Shown: positions 41,659 through 49,651 of the stretch, piece by piece
Position numbering within the stretch: position 1 is the first letter of the stretch
How the letters are laid out: the number at the start of each line of letters is the position of its first letter
From: Gemmatimonadota bacterium
Lineage (GTDB): Bacteria > Gemmatimonadota > Gemmatimonadetes > Gemmatimonadales > GWC2-71-9
Assembly: GCA_003222035.1 (NCBI GenBank)
Contig: QHUS01000053.1
Span: forward strand, 37,981 to 91,363
Length of the DNA: 53,383 bases
Direction of reading: 5' to 3'
Translations under genes and position numbers: made by a program
Notes under the pieces: generated by a model
Databases searched by the model: none
Seen by the model: only the letters and a program-made list of their open reading frames with translations
What the model was told of the DNA's origin: nothing

Positions 41659-43491
41659 TCACTCGACCGTCACCGACTTCGCCAAATTCCTCGGCTGGTC
41701 CACGTTACAGCCTCTCCGGACCGCGACGTAATATGCCAGGAGCTGCAGCGGCAGCACGGTCAAAATCGGCGCCAGGACGTCGAGCGTTTCGGGGACTTCG
41801 ATCCTGTGGTCGGCGAGCTTGGCGACGCCGCCATCCCCCTCGGTGACCACGGCGATCACCCGCCCGCCCCGCGCTTTCACTTCCTCGACGTTCGACACGA
41901 CCTTCTGGTAGACCGCGTCCTTGGGCGCCAGGAACACGACGGGCATCAGGTCGTCGATCAGCGCGATCGGACCGTGCTTCATCTCGGCCGCCGGGTAGCC
42001 CTCCGCGTGAATGTAGGAGATCTCCTTGAGCTTGAGGGCCCCCTCGAGCGCCACGGGGAAGTTGTACCCGCGGCCGAGGTACAGCACGTTGGTCGCCCGC
42101 ATCATGCGCTCGGCGATCCGCTCGACCTCGGGTGCCTTCGCGAGCACTCGCTCCACCAGGCTCGGGAGCCGGCCGAGCGCGCGCACGACCTCGCGCCCCT
42201 GGAGGATGGAGAGTGCGCGCAACCGGCCCATTTTGAGAGTGAGGAGCGCCAGGGCCGCGATCTGGCTGGTGAAAGCCTTCGTCGAGGCCACGCCGATCTC
42301 GGGACCGGCGTGGAGATAGATCCCTCCCTCCACCTCGCGGGCGATGGTCGAGCCGACGACGTTGACGAGGCCGAGCGTGCGAGCGCCGCGCCGCTTCGCT
42401 TCGCGCAGCGCCGCGAGCGTGTCCGCCGTCTCGCCCGACTGCGAGATGCCCACGACCAGCGTCCGCTCGTCCACGATCGGGTTGCGGTAGCGGAACTCCG
42501 ACGCGTACTCGACTTCGGAGGGAATGCGGGCCAGCTCCTCCATCATGTACTCGCCGATCAGCGCCGCATGCCACGACGTCCCGCAGGCGGTGAACACGAT
42601 GCGGTTGACCTGGAGCAGCTGCCCGTCGTCGATGTTCAACCCGCCCAGGCGGGCGGTGCCGTCCTCCTCGAGCAAGTGCCCGCGCAACGTGTTTCGCAGG
42701 CTCTCGGGCTGCTCCATGATCTCCTTCAGCATGAAGTGCGCGTGGCCGCCGCGCTCGATCGTGCCGAGATCCCAGTCCACCCGCGTCACCGCCTTCTCTT
42801 TCTCGACCGAGTCGAGGTCGAGGATGTGATAGTCCTGGGGCCGCACCACGGCGATCTCGCCGTCGTCCAGGTACACGACCGAGCGAGTGTGGGCCAGCAC
42901 GGCCGAGGCATCGGACGCGACGAAATTCTCTCCCGTGCCGATCGCGACCAGCAGCGGCGAGCCACGCCGCGCCGCCACGATGGTGTCCGGCTCGCGAGTC
43001 GATATCACGGCGATGCCGTACGTCCCCTCTACTTGGTGCAGGGCGCCCGCCACAGCCTCGACCACCGGGCTGCCCTTCGCGAGCAGCTCCTCGACCAGGT
43101 GCGCCAGCACTTCGGTATCGGTCTCGGAGCGGAAGACGTGACCGCGCTTGCCGAGCGCCGTACGCAGCGTACCGGCGTTCTCGATGATGCCGTTGTGAAC
43201 CAGCGCGAGCGCACCGCCGCAGTCGGTGTGCGGGTGCGCGTTGACGGTATTGGGCGCCCCGTGCGTGGCCCAGCGCGTGTGGGCGATGCCGGTGCGGCCG
43301 GCGGGAAGCGTCTTGCCGAGCTCCTTCTCGAGAACGCTGATCTTTCCCGCTGCCTTGTGAACCTCGATGCGACCCTCGTCGATCAGGGCGAGGCCTGCCG
43401 AGTCATACCCGCGGTACTCGAGGCGCCGCAGGCCCTCGAGCAGGAGCGGAGCCGCCTGCCGCGGCCCGGTGTAGCCTACGATCCCGCACAT
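41659..43491 (-). CDS. glmS: Glutamine-fructose-6-phosphate aminotransferase
   Basis: 610 residues starting at ATG 43491, chosen because the protein must begin MCGIVGY with Cys as N-terminal nucleophile after Met removal. Glutaminase domain: RRLEYRGYDSAGLAL, HTRWATHG, HNGIIEN, ETDTEVLAHL. Isomerase with two SIS domains: TACGTSWHAALIGEYMMEE, ISQSGETADTLAALREAK, AGPEIGVASTKAFTSQ, LGRGYNFPVALEGALKLKEISYIHAEGYPAAEMKHGP and the C-terminal RNLAKSVTVE. Makes GlcN-6-P, the first committed step to UDP-GlcNAc, feeding GlmM encoded just upstream. Overlaps glmM by 16 bases. No glmS riboswitch can sit there, as the upstream DNA is coding. Confidence 0.98.
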   Translation of the reverse strand: MCGIVGYTGPRQAAPLLLEGLRRLEYRGYDSAGLALIDEGRIEVHKAAGKISVLEKELGKTLPAGRTGIAHTRWATHGAPNTVNAHPHTDCGGALALVHNGIIENAGTLRTALGKRGHVFRSETDTEVLAHLVEELLAKGSPVVEAVAGALHQVEGTYGIAVISTREPDTIVAARRGSPLLVAIGTGENFVASDASAVLAHTRSVVYLDDGEIAVVRPQDYHILDLDSVEKEKAVTRVDWDLGTIERGGHAHFMLKEIMEQPESLRNTLRGHLLEEDGTARLGGLNIDDGQLLQVNRIVFTACGTSWHAALIGEYMMEELARIPSEVEYASEFRYRNPIVDERTLVVGISQSGETADTLAALREAKRRGARTLGLVNVVGSTIAREVEGGIYLHAGPEIGVASTKAFTSQIAALALLTLKMGRLRALSILQGREVVRALGRLPSLVERVLAKAPEVERIAERMMRATNVLYLGRGYNFPVALEGALKLKEISYIHAEGYPAAEMKHGPIALIDDLMPVVFLAPKDAVYQKVVSNVEEVKARGGRVIAVVTEGDGGVAKLADHRIEVPETLDVLAPILTVLPLQLLAYYVAVRRGCNVDQPRNLAKSVTVE

Positions 43492-44897
43492 GCGCGCCGT
43501 CCCTCGTCCACCAGTTCCTGCGCGCCGGTGCCGGACGGCGCCTCGGCGATGAGTCGGATGATCGGCTCGGTGTTCGACGGCCGCACGTGGAGCCAGCGGT
43601 CCCGCCACGCGAGCCGCAGGCCGTCCTGCGTGTCTACGCTCGCGTCGGGAAACAGCCTGCGCAGGGCCGCGTAGACGTCTTCCATTCCCCGTTCCGCGTT
43701 CCGCGTTCCGCGTTCCGCCTTGGCTTTGACGATCGTGTAGCGCGGCGCCGCCGCCACAAGCTCGCTGACCCGCTTGCCCTGTCGGGCGAGCAGCGTGAGG
43801 AGCAGCGCCGCGGCAACCGGCGCGTCGCGCCCCGCGTGGAGTGCCGGATACATCACTCCGCCATTCCCTTCTCCCCCGATCGCCGCTCCTAAACGCAGGA
43901 TGGCCCGTGCGACATGCACCTCGCCGACCGGTGTGCGGATGACCTCAGCGCCGTACTCACGGGCGGCGTCCTCGACGACCAGACTGGTGGACAGATTGCA
44001 AACAACCAGTCGGACGGTCGGACGGTCGGATTGATGAGCGCCTGTCGGTCCGACCGTCCGACTGTCCGACAGTTTCGCTCCGAGGACGGCGTGGACAGCG
44101 AATGCGAGCGTGTAGTCCTCCCCGATCGGTGCTCCCGTCTCGTCCACGATCGCCAGCCGGTCCACATCCGGGTCCACCGCAATGCCCAGCGCGGCACCGG
44201 AACGCTTCACCAAGCTCGCCAGACCGCCCAGGTTCTCGGGAACGGGCTCGGGGGGGCGGGGGAACCGTCCATCGGTCTCGAGGTTGATCCCCGCCACTTC
44301 GCAGCCGAAGCGCTCGAGCAACGCGCGCATCACCGGACCCCCGGCGCCCCGTACCGCGTCGAGTGCCACCGTGAACCCCCGTTTTCGAATCCCCTCGACA
44401 TCCACCGCAGGCAGTTTCATGACGGCCTCGAGGTGGCGCTCGACGGCCCCGCCATCCGAAACCACTCGTCCCTCGGCTATCGTCCCTCGTCCCCCGTCCT
44501 GCGCGACGAGCTCTGCTACGCGTTTCCCATCGGCCCCGTCCAGGAAAATCCCGTCCGGCCCGATGAACTTGAGGGCGTTCCATTCGATCGGATTGTGACT
44601 GGCGGTGATGGCGATGCCGCCACCGGCGCGGTGATGCTCGACGGCGAGCTGGACCGTCGGGGTGGGAACGATCCCGAGGGTCACGACCTCGCACCCGACG
44701 GAGCCGAGGCCATCGACGACGGCCCGCTCGAAGGCCGGTCCCGACTCGCGCGCGTCCCGTCCCACGACCACGCGCGGCGTGCGGGTCTTGGCCCACCGGC
44801 CGAAGGCCGCGGCCCAACGTGCGACGACGTCATCGGTGAGGTCTTTCCCGACGATTCCGCGGACACCAGAAACGCCGACCATCAACGTGTCGGTCAT
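43476..44897 (-). CDS. glmM: Phosphoglucosamine mutase-type phosphohexomutase
   Basis: 473 residues. FGTSGVRG-like start VGVSGVRGIVGKDLT, the phosphoserine loop ITASHNPIEWNALKFIG, the metal loop DPDVDRLAIVD, sugar loop GEGNGG and phosphate loop RPSNTEPIIRLIAE are all present. The neighbour glmS argues for GlmM (GlcN-6-P to GlcN-1-P) rather than phosphomannomutase. Two odd insertions are seen: a ~20-residue stretch SDSRTVGPTGAHQSDRPTVR after HAVLGAKL, coded by an inverted repeat, and AERGTRNAERG coded by a 7-bp tandem repeat. First gene of the operon, 9 bases after the HD-GYP gene's end in the opposite reading order. Confidence 0.93.
   Translation of the reverse strand: MTDTLMVGVSGVRGIVGKDLTDDVVARWAAAFGRWAKTRTPRVVVGRDARESGPAFERAVVDGLGSVGCEVVTLGIVPTPTVQLAVEHHRAGGGIAITASHNPIEWNALKFIGPDGIFLDGADGKRVAELVAQDGGRGTIAEGRVVSDGGAVERHLEAVMKLPAVDVEGIRKRGFTVALDAVRGAGGPVMRALLERFGCEVAGINLETDGRFPRPPEPVPENLGGLASLVKRSGAALGIAVDPDVDRLAIVDETGAPIGEDYTLAFAVHAVLGAKLSDSRTVGPTGAHQSDRPTVRLVVCNLSTSLVVEDAAREYGAEVIRTPVGEVHVARAILRLGAAIGGEGNGGVMYPALHAGRDAPVAAALLLTLLARQGKRVSELVAAAPRYTIVKAKAERGTRNAERGMEDVYAALRRLFPDASVDTQDGLRLAWRDRWLHVRPSNTEPIIRLIAEAPSGTGAQELVDEGRRACAGS
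43691..43718. repeat. 7-bp tandem repeat GTTCCGC x4 in glmM
   Basis: Four exact copies of GTTCCGC (GCGGAAC on the coding strand) run from 43691 to 43718. Seven is not a multiple of three, so any change in copy number shifts the frame unless three copies are gained or lost. Confidence 0.85.
44007..44064. repeat. 17-bp-arm inverted repeat inside glmM
   Basis: Perfect 17-bp arms at 44007-44023 and 44048-44064 enclose 24 bases. The arms are built of a tandem GTCGGACG-like unit. It is read in frame as a surplus ~20 residues in GlmM. Confidence 0.8.
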
Positions 44898-44906
44898 GCG
44901 GACAAT

Positions 44907-46004
44907 CTAATCCGGGGGCGCGGAGGGGCGGCGTGCGTCGGGGAGTGCGGGGAGATGGAGCGGGCGCACCGCCGGCGTCGGGACCGGCAGCGCCGAGAGG
45001 TCGGGGAAGGCCGCGAGGAACGCATCGACGGCGGGCGGATGAAACTGCTTGCCCTTGCCCTCTTCGAGCTCCTGCAGCGCCTTCTCCACCGAGAGTGCGG
45101 GCCGATAGGGTCGGAGGCTGGTCATGGCATCGAACGAGTCTGCGACGGCCGCGATTCTGACTTCGAGCGGGATCTGATCGCCTTTCAGGCCGTCGGGGAA
45201 GCCTTTGCCGTCGAGCCGCTCGTGGTGCGATCGCACGATGGCGAGCGCCGCCGGCACGTCGCGCATGAGTGGCGCCAGGATGCGGGCGCCGATCGAGGGA
45301 TGCTCCATGATGTGACGATACTCGGCCTCCGTCAGCTTTCCGGCCTTGCGCAGCACCACGTCGCTCACCCCGATCTTGCCGATGTCGTGCAACTCGGCGC
45401 CGAGCGCGATGGTCTCCATCACGGACTGCTCCAGCCCCAGCTGCCCGCCGATGCGGGCCGAATAGGCGGCGACGCGAACGGAGTGCCCGCTCGTGTACGG
45501 ATCCTTCTCCTCGAGAAAATGGACGAGCGCCTGGAGACGCTCCAGCGATAGCTCCTCGATCCGGCGCGCCTGCTCCTGCACGCGCCGCTCCAGGTTCTGC
45601 CGATAGTCTTCGACCTCCATCTTGAGGCTGCGCTTTTCCAGCGCCTGCATCACCCGGGCGCGCACCTCGTCCAGATGAAACGGCTTGGCGACGTAGTCGA
45701 GCGCGCCGAGTTGCAGGCAGGCCACGGCGCTCTCCACCTCCGCCACGGCGGTCACGACGATCACGGCCGTCGTCGGCCAGCGCGCGATGATCTGGCGCAG
45801 CAGCGTGACGCCGTCCATCTGGGGCATCCGCAGATCGGAGATCACCAGGGGCACGAGCTCGTGCTGCAGCATCTCCAGCGCCTCGGTGCCCGATCCCGCT
45901 TCGGCGCACGTGAAGCCCTCACCCTCGAGCAACCGCACGAGGACGCGCCGGAGACGCGGCTCGTCGTCCACCACCAGGCACTTGACGGCGTTCGGCTGCG
46001 GCAT
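44907..46004 (-). CDS. Response regulator with HD-GYP domain (GFP variant)
   Basis: 365 residues. Receiver (1-120): CLVVDDEPRLRRVLVRLL, LVISDLRMPQMDG with acceptor Asp, VIVVTAVAE, YVAKPFHLDE. A coiled-coil linker (SLKMEVEDYRQNLERRVQEQARRIEEL) precedes HD-GYP: DPYTSGHSVRVAAYSARIG, LHDIGKIGVSD and HHERLDGKGFPDGLKGDQIPLEVRI. The defining GYP is GFP here; the HD metal ligands are intact. It would hydrolyse c-di-GMP, or the function may be altered. A Pro-rich tail follows. Stands just before glmM on the same strand, 9 bases apart, so possibly the lead gene of that unit. Confidence 0.9.
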   Translation of the reverse strand: MPQPNAVKCLVVDDEPRLRRVLVRLLEGEGFTCAEAGSGTEALEMLQHELVPLVISDLRMPQMDGVTLLRQIIARWPTTAVIVVTAVAEVESAVACLQLGALDYVAKPFHLDEVRARVMQALEKRSLKMEVEDYRQNLERRVQEQARRIEELSLERLQALVHFLEEKDPYTSGHSVRVAAYSARIGGQLGLEQSVMETIALGAELHDIGKIGVSDVVLRKAGKLTEAEYRHIMEHPSIGARILAPLMRDVPAALAIVRSHHERLDGKGFPDGLKGDQIPLEVRIAAVADSFDAMTSLRPYRPALSVEKALQELEEGKGKQFHPPAVDAFLAAFPDLSALPVPTPAVRPLHLPALPDARRPSAPPD

Positions 46005-46013
46005 AGCTCGCGT

Positions 46014-46056
46014 AACGTAAAGGTCGCTTGCTCCGCGCGAAAGGCGCCTTTACGTT
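46014..46056. repeat. Inverted repeat AACGTAAAGG-N23-CCTTTACGTT
   Basis: Perfect 10-bp arms (46014-46023 and 46047-46056) in the 58-bp divergent region between the HD-GYP and cystathionine-synthase genes. It ends 6 bases before the ATG at 46063, so it may be an mRNA leader hairpin or a shared operator. Confidence 0.55.
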
Positions 46057-46062
46057 CCCGCC

Positions 46063-47235
46063 ATGACGCGAGTACCCGATAGTGACTTGAAACGCCGCTT
46101 CGGCACGCGCGCCGTGCACGCGGGGCACATCGCCGATCCGCTCGCCGGCGCCGTGATGACCCCCATTTATCAGACGTCGACGTACATCCAGGAAGGGCTC
46201 GGGCGACACAAGGGCTACGAGTACGCGCGCACGCGCAACCCGACGCGGGAAGTGCTCGAGGCAAACGTCGCGGCGCTCGAAGGCGGGCGGCACGGGTTCG
46301 CGTTCGCGTCCGGCCTCGCCGCGTTGGACGCCGTCCTGACGCTGCTCTCGGCGGGCGACCACGTGGTGAGCGGCGAAAACGTGTACGGCGGCTCGCATCG
46401 CCAGATGACGCACGTGTGGGCACGCCATGGGCTCACGTTCAGTTTCGTGGACGCGACCGATTCGGCCAACATCGCCGGTGTGCTGACGCCTCGGACCAAG
46501 ATGATCTACGCCGAGACGCCCACCAATCCGATGATGCAGCTGTGCGATCTCGCGGCCGCCGGCGAGATCGCGCGCGGCGCCGGTGTCCTGTTCGTCGTCG
46601 ACAACACCTTCGCCACGCCGTACTTCCAGCGGCCCCTCGAGCTCGGCGCGGACATCGTGCTGCACTCCACGACCAAATACTTGAACGGGCACAGCGACAT
46701 GGTAGGCGGCATGCTGGTCGCGAACCGCGACGACCTGGCCGAGCGCATCGGCTTCGTGCAGAACGCGGTCGGCGCCGTGCCGGGACCGTTCGACTGCTGG
46801 CTGGCGCTGCGGGGCACCAAAACGCTGGCGCTGCGCATGCGCCAGCACGATGCCAACGGCCGTCGCATCGCGGAGTGGCTCACGCAACACCCCAAGGTGA
46901 AGCGGGTCTATTACCCTGGCCTGCCGTCGCACCCCCAGCATGACCTCGCTTGCCGGCAGATGAAGGGGTTCGGCGGGATGATCTCGATCGAGCTGGGGTC
47001 CGTGGAGCGTGCCAAAAAGTTCGCGGAGCGGACCCGGATCTTCGCCCTGGCCGAATCGCTCGGCGGCGTCGAGAGCCTGATCGGGCATCCGGCCTCGATG
47101 ACGCACGCGAGCGTCCCGGCCGACATGCGCCGCGGGATGGGACTCACCGACAGCCTGGTGCGGCTGTCGGTGGGGATCGAGGAGGTCGAGGACCTGATCG
47201 CGGACCTGGAGCAGGCGTTGGACGGGGCGGGGTGA
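46063..47235 (+). CDS. Cystathionine gamma-synthase/lyase (Cys/Met metabolism PLP enzyme)
   Basis: 390 residues. PLP-fold type I gamma-family: FGTRAVHAGHIADPLAGAVMTPIYQTSTYIQ, GYEYARTRNPTREVLEANVAALEGG, FASGLAA, VVSGENVYGGSHRQM, YAETPTNPMMQLCDL, VVDNTFATPYFQRPLELGADIVLHSTTKYLNGHSD with the PLP Lys, and the terminal GHPASMTHA and DSLVRLSVGIEEVEDL. It forms or cleaves cystathionine in transsulfuration. Synthase (metB) and lyase (mccB) cannot be separated by eye. Two bases from a leader hairpin; a hairpin element follows its stop by about 26 bases. Confidence 0.92.
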   Translation: MTRVPDSDLKRRFGTRAVHAGHIADPLAGAVMTPIYQTSTYIQEGLGRHKGYEYARTRNPTREVLEANVAALEGGRHGFAFASGLAALDAVLTLLSAGDHVVSGENVYGGSHRQMTHVWARHGLTFSFVDATDSANIAGVLTPRTKMIYAETPTNPMMQLCDLAAAGEIARGAGVLFVVDNTFATPYFQRPLELGADIVLHSTTKYLNGHSDMVGGMLVANRDDLAERIGFVQNAVGAVPGPFDCWLALRGTKTLALRMRQHDANGRRIAEWLTQHPKVKRVYYPGLPSHPQHDLACRQMKGFGGMISIELGSVERAKKFAERTRIFALAESLGGVESLIGHPASMTHASVPADMRRGMGLTDSLVRLSVGIEEVEDLIADLEQALDGAG

Positions 47236-47260
47236 GGGAGCGGGTACGCTACGCCGGTTT

Positions 47261-47293
47261 ACGGGCACTGCCGAGTCGCGAGTTTCCTCGCGA
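47261..47293 (+). repeat. Dispersed hairpin element, copy 2
   Basis: ACGGGCACTGCCGAG followed by a perfect stem TCGCGAG-TTTC-CTCGCGA (47276-47293). It matches copy 1 (3332-3366) in the leader and stem. It lies between the cystathionine enzyme and the M48 gene and could terminate the former. Not followed by a U-tract. Confidence 0.6.
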
Positions 47294-47360
47294 AACACGA
47301 CGGGCGCGCCGACGTAGTACGAGTTCTATCTATCTTTCTTTCTCGAAGTAGGAGCATGTT

Positions 47361-48359
47361 ATGACCGAGTCCACACTCCCGGCTGCGCGTCCCCGCCGGA
47401 TTCTCACCCAGATCGCGCCCGTCGCGTGGGAGCACCCTGCCGACCGTGCCGCCCTGCAGTCGCTGCGCGCGGTGCCCGGCTTCGACGAGGTCGTCAAGAA
47501 GATCTTCGGCTTCATCGGGGAGCGCGGGGTTCGCCTGATCTTCCAGGCGGACGCCGTGCGCGTGGGACCCACCCAGTTCCCACGCCTGAACCAGCTCTAT
47601 ACCGACGTGCTCACGTCCATGGATTGGCCCGAGCGGCCGGAGCTGTTCGTGTCTCAGACACCGTTCGCGAACGCCGGCGCGTTCGGCATGGACAAGCCCT
47701 TCATCGTGATCAACTCGGGGACGTTGAAGCTGCTCGACGACGATGAGATGCGGAACGTGCTCGGCCACGAGCTTGGGCACGTGATGAGCGGCCACGCGCT
47801 GTATCACACGATCCTGGTTCTCATCCTCAACGTCAGCTTGGGTGCCCTGCCCTTCCTCGCAGGCATCGCGATCCTACCGATTCAGCTCGCCCTGCTCGAG
47901 TGGTTCCGCAAGAGCGAGCTTTCCTCCGACCGCGCGGGTCTGCTCGCATGCCAGGACGCGACGGCATCGCTACGCGTGAACCTCAAGTTCGCCGGCGGCG
48001 GCGACATGACGCAGATGGACCTCAACGCATTCCTGGCGCAAGCCAGGGAGTACGAGGAGTCCGGTGGGGCGATCGATCGCATCTTCAAAATCCTGGGCGT
48101 GCTGGGCCGCTCGCACCCCTTCAACACGGTCCGCGCCGCCGAGCTGCAGCGCTGGATCGAAGAAGGCCATTACGACCGCGTGCTGCGCGGGGAATACACC
48201 CGCCGGGGGCCGGAAGCCGAGCAGCGCCCGATCGACAAGGACATCGACGACGCGCGCGATCACTACATGAAGGAAGCGAAGGCCGTCGTGGACGACGTGG
48301 TGGACACCGCGAAGCGGGCCGCCCGGGCGTTCTCGGACGCCTTGAACAAGAAGAAGTGA
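47361..48359 (+). CDS. M48-family metalloprotease
   Basis: 332 residues, AGGAG 6 bases before the ATG. HELGHVMSGHALYH is the zinc HExxH site; the third ligand is the Glu in RKSELSSDRAGLLAC. A membrane segment pair (HTILVLILNVSLGALPFLAGIAILPIQLALLEWF) lies between. The N-terminal part (VPGFDEVVKKIFGFIGERGVRLIF) is typical of this subgroup, and the C-terminus has a long charged helix (DARDHYMKEAKAVVDDVVDTAKRAARAF). Probably an inner-membrane quality-control protease like HtpX/LoiP. Its stop overlaps purD's start (GTGA). Confidence 0.92.
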   Translation: MTESTLPAARPRRILTQIAPVAWEHPADRAALQSLRAVPGFDEVVKKIFGFIGERGVRLIFQADAVRVGPTQFPRLNQLYTDVLTSMDWPERPELFVSQTPFANAGAFGMDKPFIVINSGTLKLLDDDEMRNVLGHELGHVMSGHALYHTILVLILNVSLGALPFLAGIAILPIQLALLEWFRKSELSSDRAGLLACQDATASLRVNLKFAGGGDMTQMDLNAFLAQAREYEESGGAIDRIFKILGVLGRSHPFNTVRAAELQRWIEEGHYDRVLRGEYTRRGPEAEQRPIDKDIDDARDHYMKEAKAVVDDVVDTAKRAARAFSDALNKKK

Positions 48360-49651
48360 GAGTCCTGGTCGTCGGGGGCGGCGGCCGCGAGCACGCGCTC
48401 TGCTGGGCCCTGAAGCGCGATGCCCCCGACGCCGAGGTCTTCGCCGCCCCCGGCAACCCCGGCACCGCGCAGCTCGGCACGAACCTCGCCATTCCGGCCA
48501 CCGCCACCACGGACCTCGTCGCCGGAGCCCACCACCACAAGATCGATTTCACCGTCGTGGGTCCGGAGGGCCCGCTCGCCGCGGGGCTGGCCGATGCGCT
48601 GCGCAGCGCGGCGATGCCGGTCTTCGGCCCCAATCGGTCCGCCGCCCGGATCGAGTCGTCGAAGGCGTTCGCGAAACAGCTCATGCAGCGGGCCGGCATC
48701 CCGACCGCGGCGAGCCGCACGTTCACCGCACTGGAGCCTGCCCTCGCGTTCATCGGGAAGCACGCCGAGCCGCTCGTGGTGAAGGCCTCGGGCCTCGCGG
48801 CGGGAAAGGGCGCCGTGGTGTGCGCCCGCCGCGCCGAGGCCTCCCGCGTGGCGCGCGCCATGCTCGCCGATGGAGCGTTCGGCGAGGCCGGCCGGGAGAT
48901 CGTGATCGAAGACTTCCTTAAGGGCGAGGAGTTGTCCGTGCTGGCGCTCACCGACGGAGAGCGCGTGCTGCTGCTCCCGGCGGCTCAGGACCACAAGCGG
49001 CTGGGCGAGGGTGACACGGGCCCCAACACCGGCGGCATGGGCGCGTATTGCCCGGTCACCATCGCCAACCCCGGCCTGCTTGAGCGGGTGCGGCGCGCGG
49101 TGCTCGGGCCGGTGCTTCGCGAGCTGGCGGCGCAGGGCGCCCCCTTCCAGGGGGTGCTCTATGCGGGATTGATGCTGGCGGCCGATGGCACGCTCACCGT
49201 GCTCGAGTTCAACTGCCGGTTCGGCGACCCCGAGGCGCAGGCGCTGCTCCCCGTGCTGCCCGGCCTGACGAAACACCTGGCCGACATCGCCGGCGGCGCG
49301 TGGCGGCCCGAGGAAACCACCCTCAGGGGCACGCGCGCGGCGGTCGCGACCGTGCTGACCGCGGCCGGCTATCCCGACAAGCCCGAGCTGGGTGGACCGA
49401 TCATCGTGCCGCGCGATCTCGAGGCCGGGACGCTCGTGTTCCACGCGGGCACACTCCGCGACCCGGACGGCACCCTGCGGGTGCACGGCGGCCGGGTCCT
49501 CACGGTGACGGGGCTGGGTGATACGGTGGCCGAGGCCGCGCGGCGCAGCAGTGACGCGTGTGAGCTCATCTCCTTTCAGGGGAAGACCTACCGGCGCGAC
49601 ATCGGCTGGCGGGAAATCAGGGAGGCGCGTGCCGGAGCTGCCCGAGGTTGA
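48356..49651 (+). CDS. purD: Phosphoribosylamine-glycine ligase
   Basis: 431 residues from GTG at 48356, coupled to the M48 gene. VLVVGGGGREHALCWAL opens the N-domain; the ATP-grasp core follows with VVKASGLAAGKGAVV, IVIEDFLKGEELSVLALTDG, AAQDHKRLGEGDTGPNTGGMGAYCP, GVLYAGLMLAADGTLTVLEFNCRFGDPEAQALLP and the C-terminal GGRVLTVTGLGDTVAEA. It makes GAR from phosphoribosylamine and glycine, the second step of purine synthesis. Overlaps mutM by 23 bases; no other pur gene is seen in the window. Confidence 0.97.
   Translation: MRVLVVGGGGREHALCWALKRDAPDAEVFAAPGNPGTAQLGTNLAIPATATTDLVAGAHHHKIDFTVVGPEGPLAAGLADALRSAAMPVFGPNRSAARIESSKAFAKQLMQRAGIPTAASRTFTALEPALAFIGKHAEPLVVKASGLAAGKGAVVCARRAEASRVARAMLADGAFGEAGREIVIEDFLKGEELSVLALTDGERVLLLPAAQDHKRLGEGDTGPNTGGMGAYCPVTIANPGLLERVRRAVLGPVLRELAAQGAPFQGVLYAGLMLAADGTLTVLEFNCRFGDPEAQALLPVLPGLTKHLADIAGGAWRPEETTLRGTRAAVATVLTAAGYPDKPELGGPIIVPRDLEAGTLVFHAGTLRDPDGTLRVHGGRVLTVTGLGDTVAEAARRSSDACELISFQGKTYRRDIGWREIREARAGAARG

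Noticed and set aside
41659-43491. glmS riboswitch upstream of glmS
   Set aside because: The 5' side is coding glmM sequence that overlaps glmS by 16 bases, leaving no leader.
43691-43718. CRISPR or VNTR regulatory array
   Set aside because: Only four 7-bp units inside an intact coding frame.
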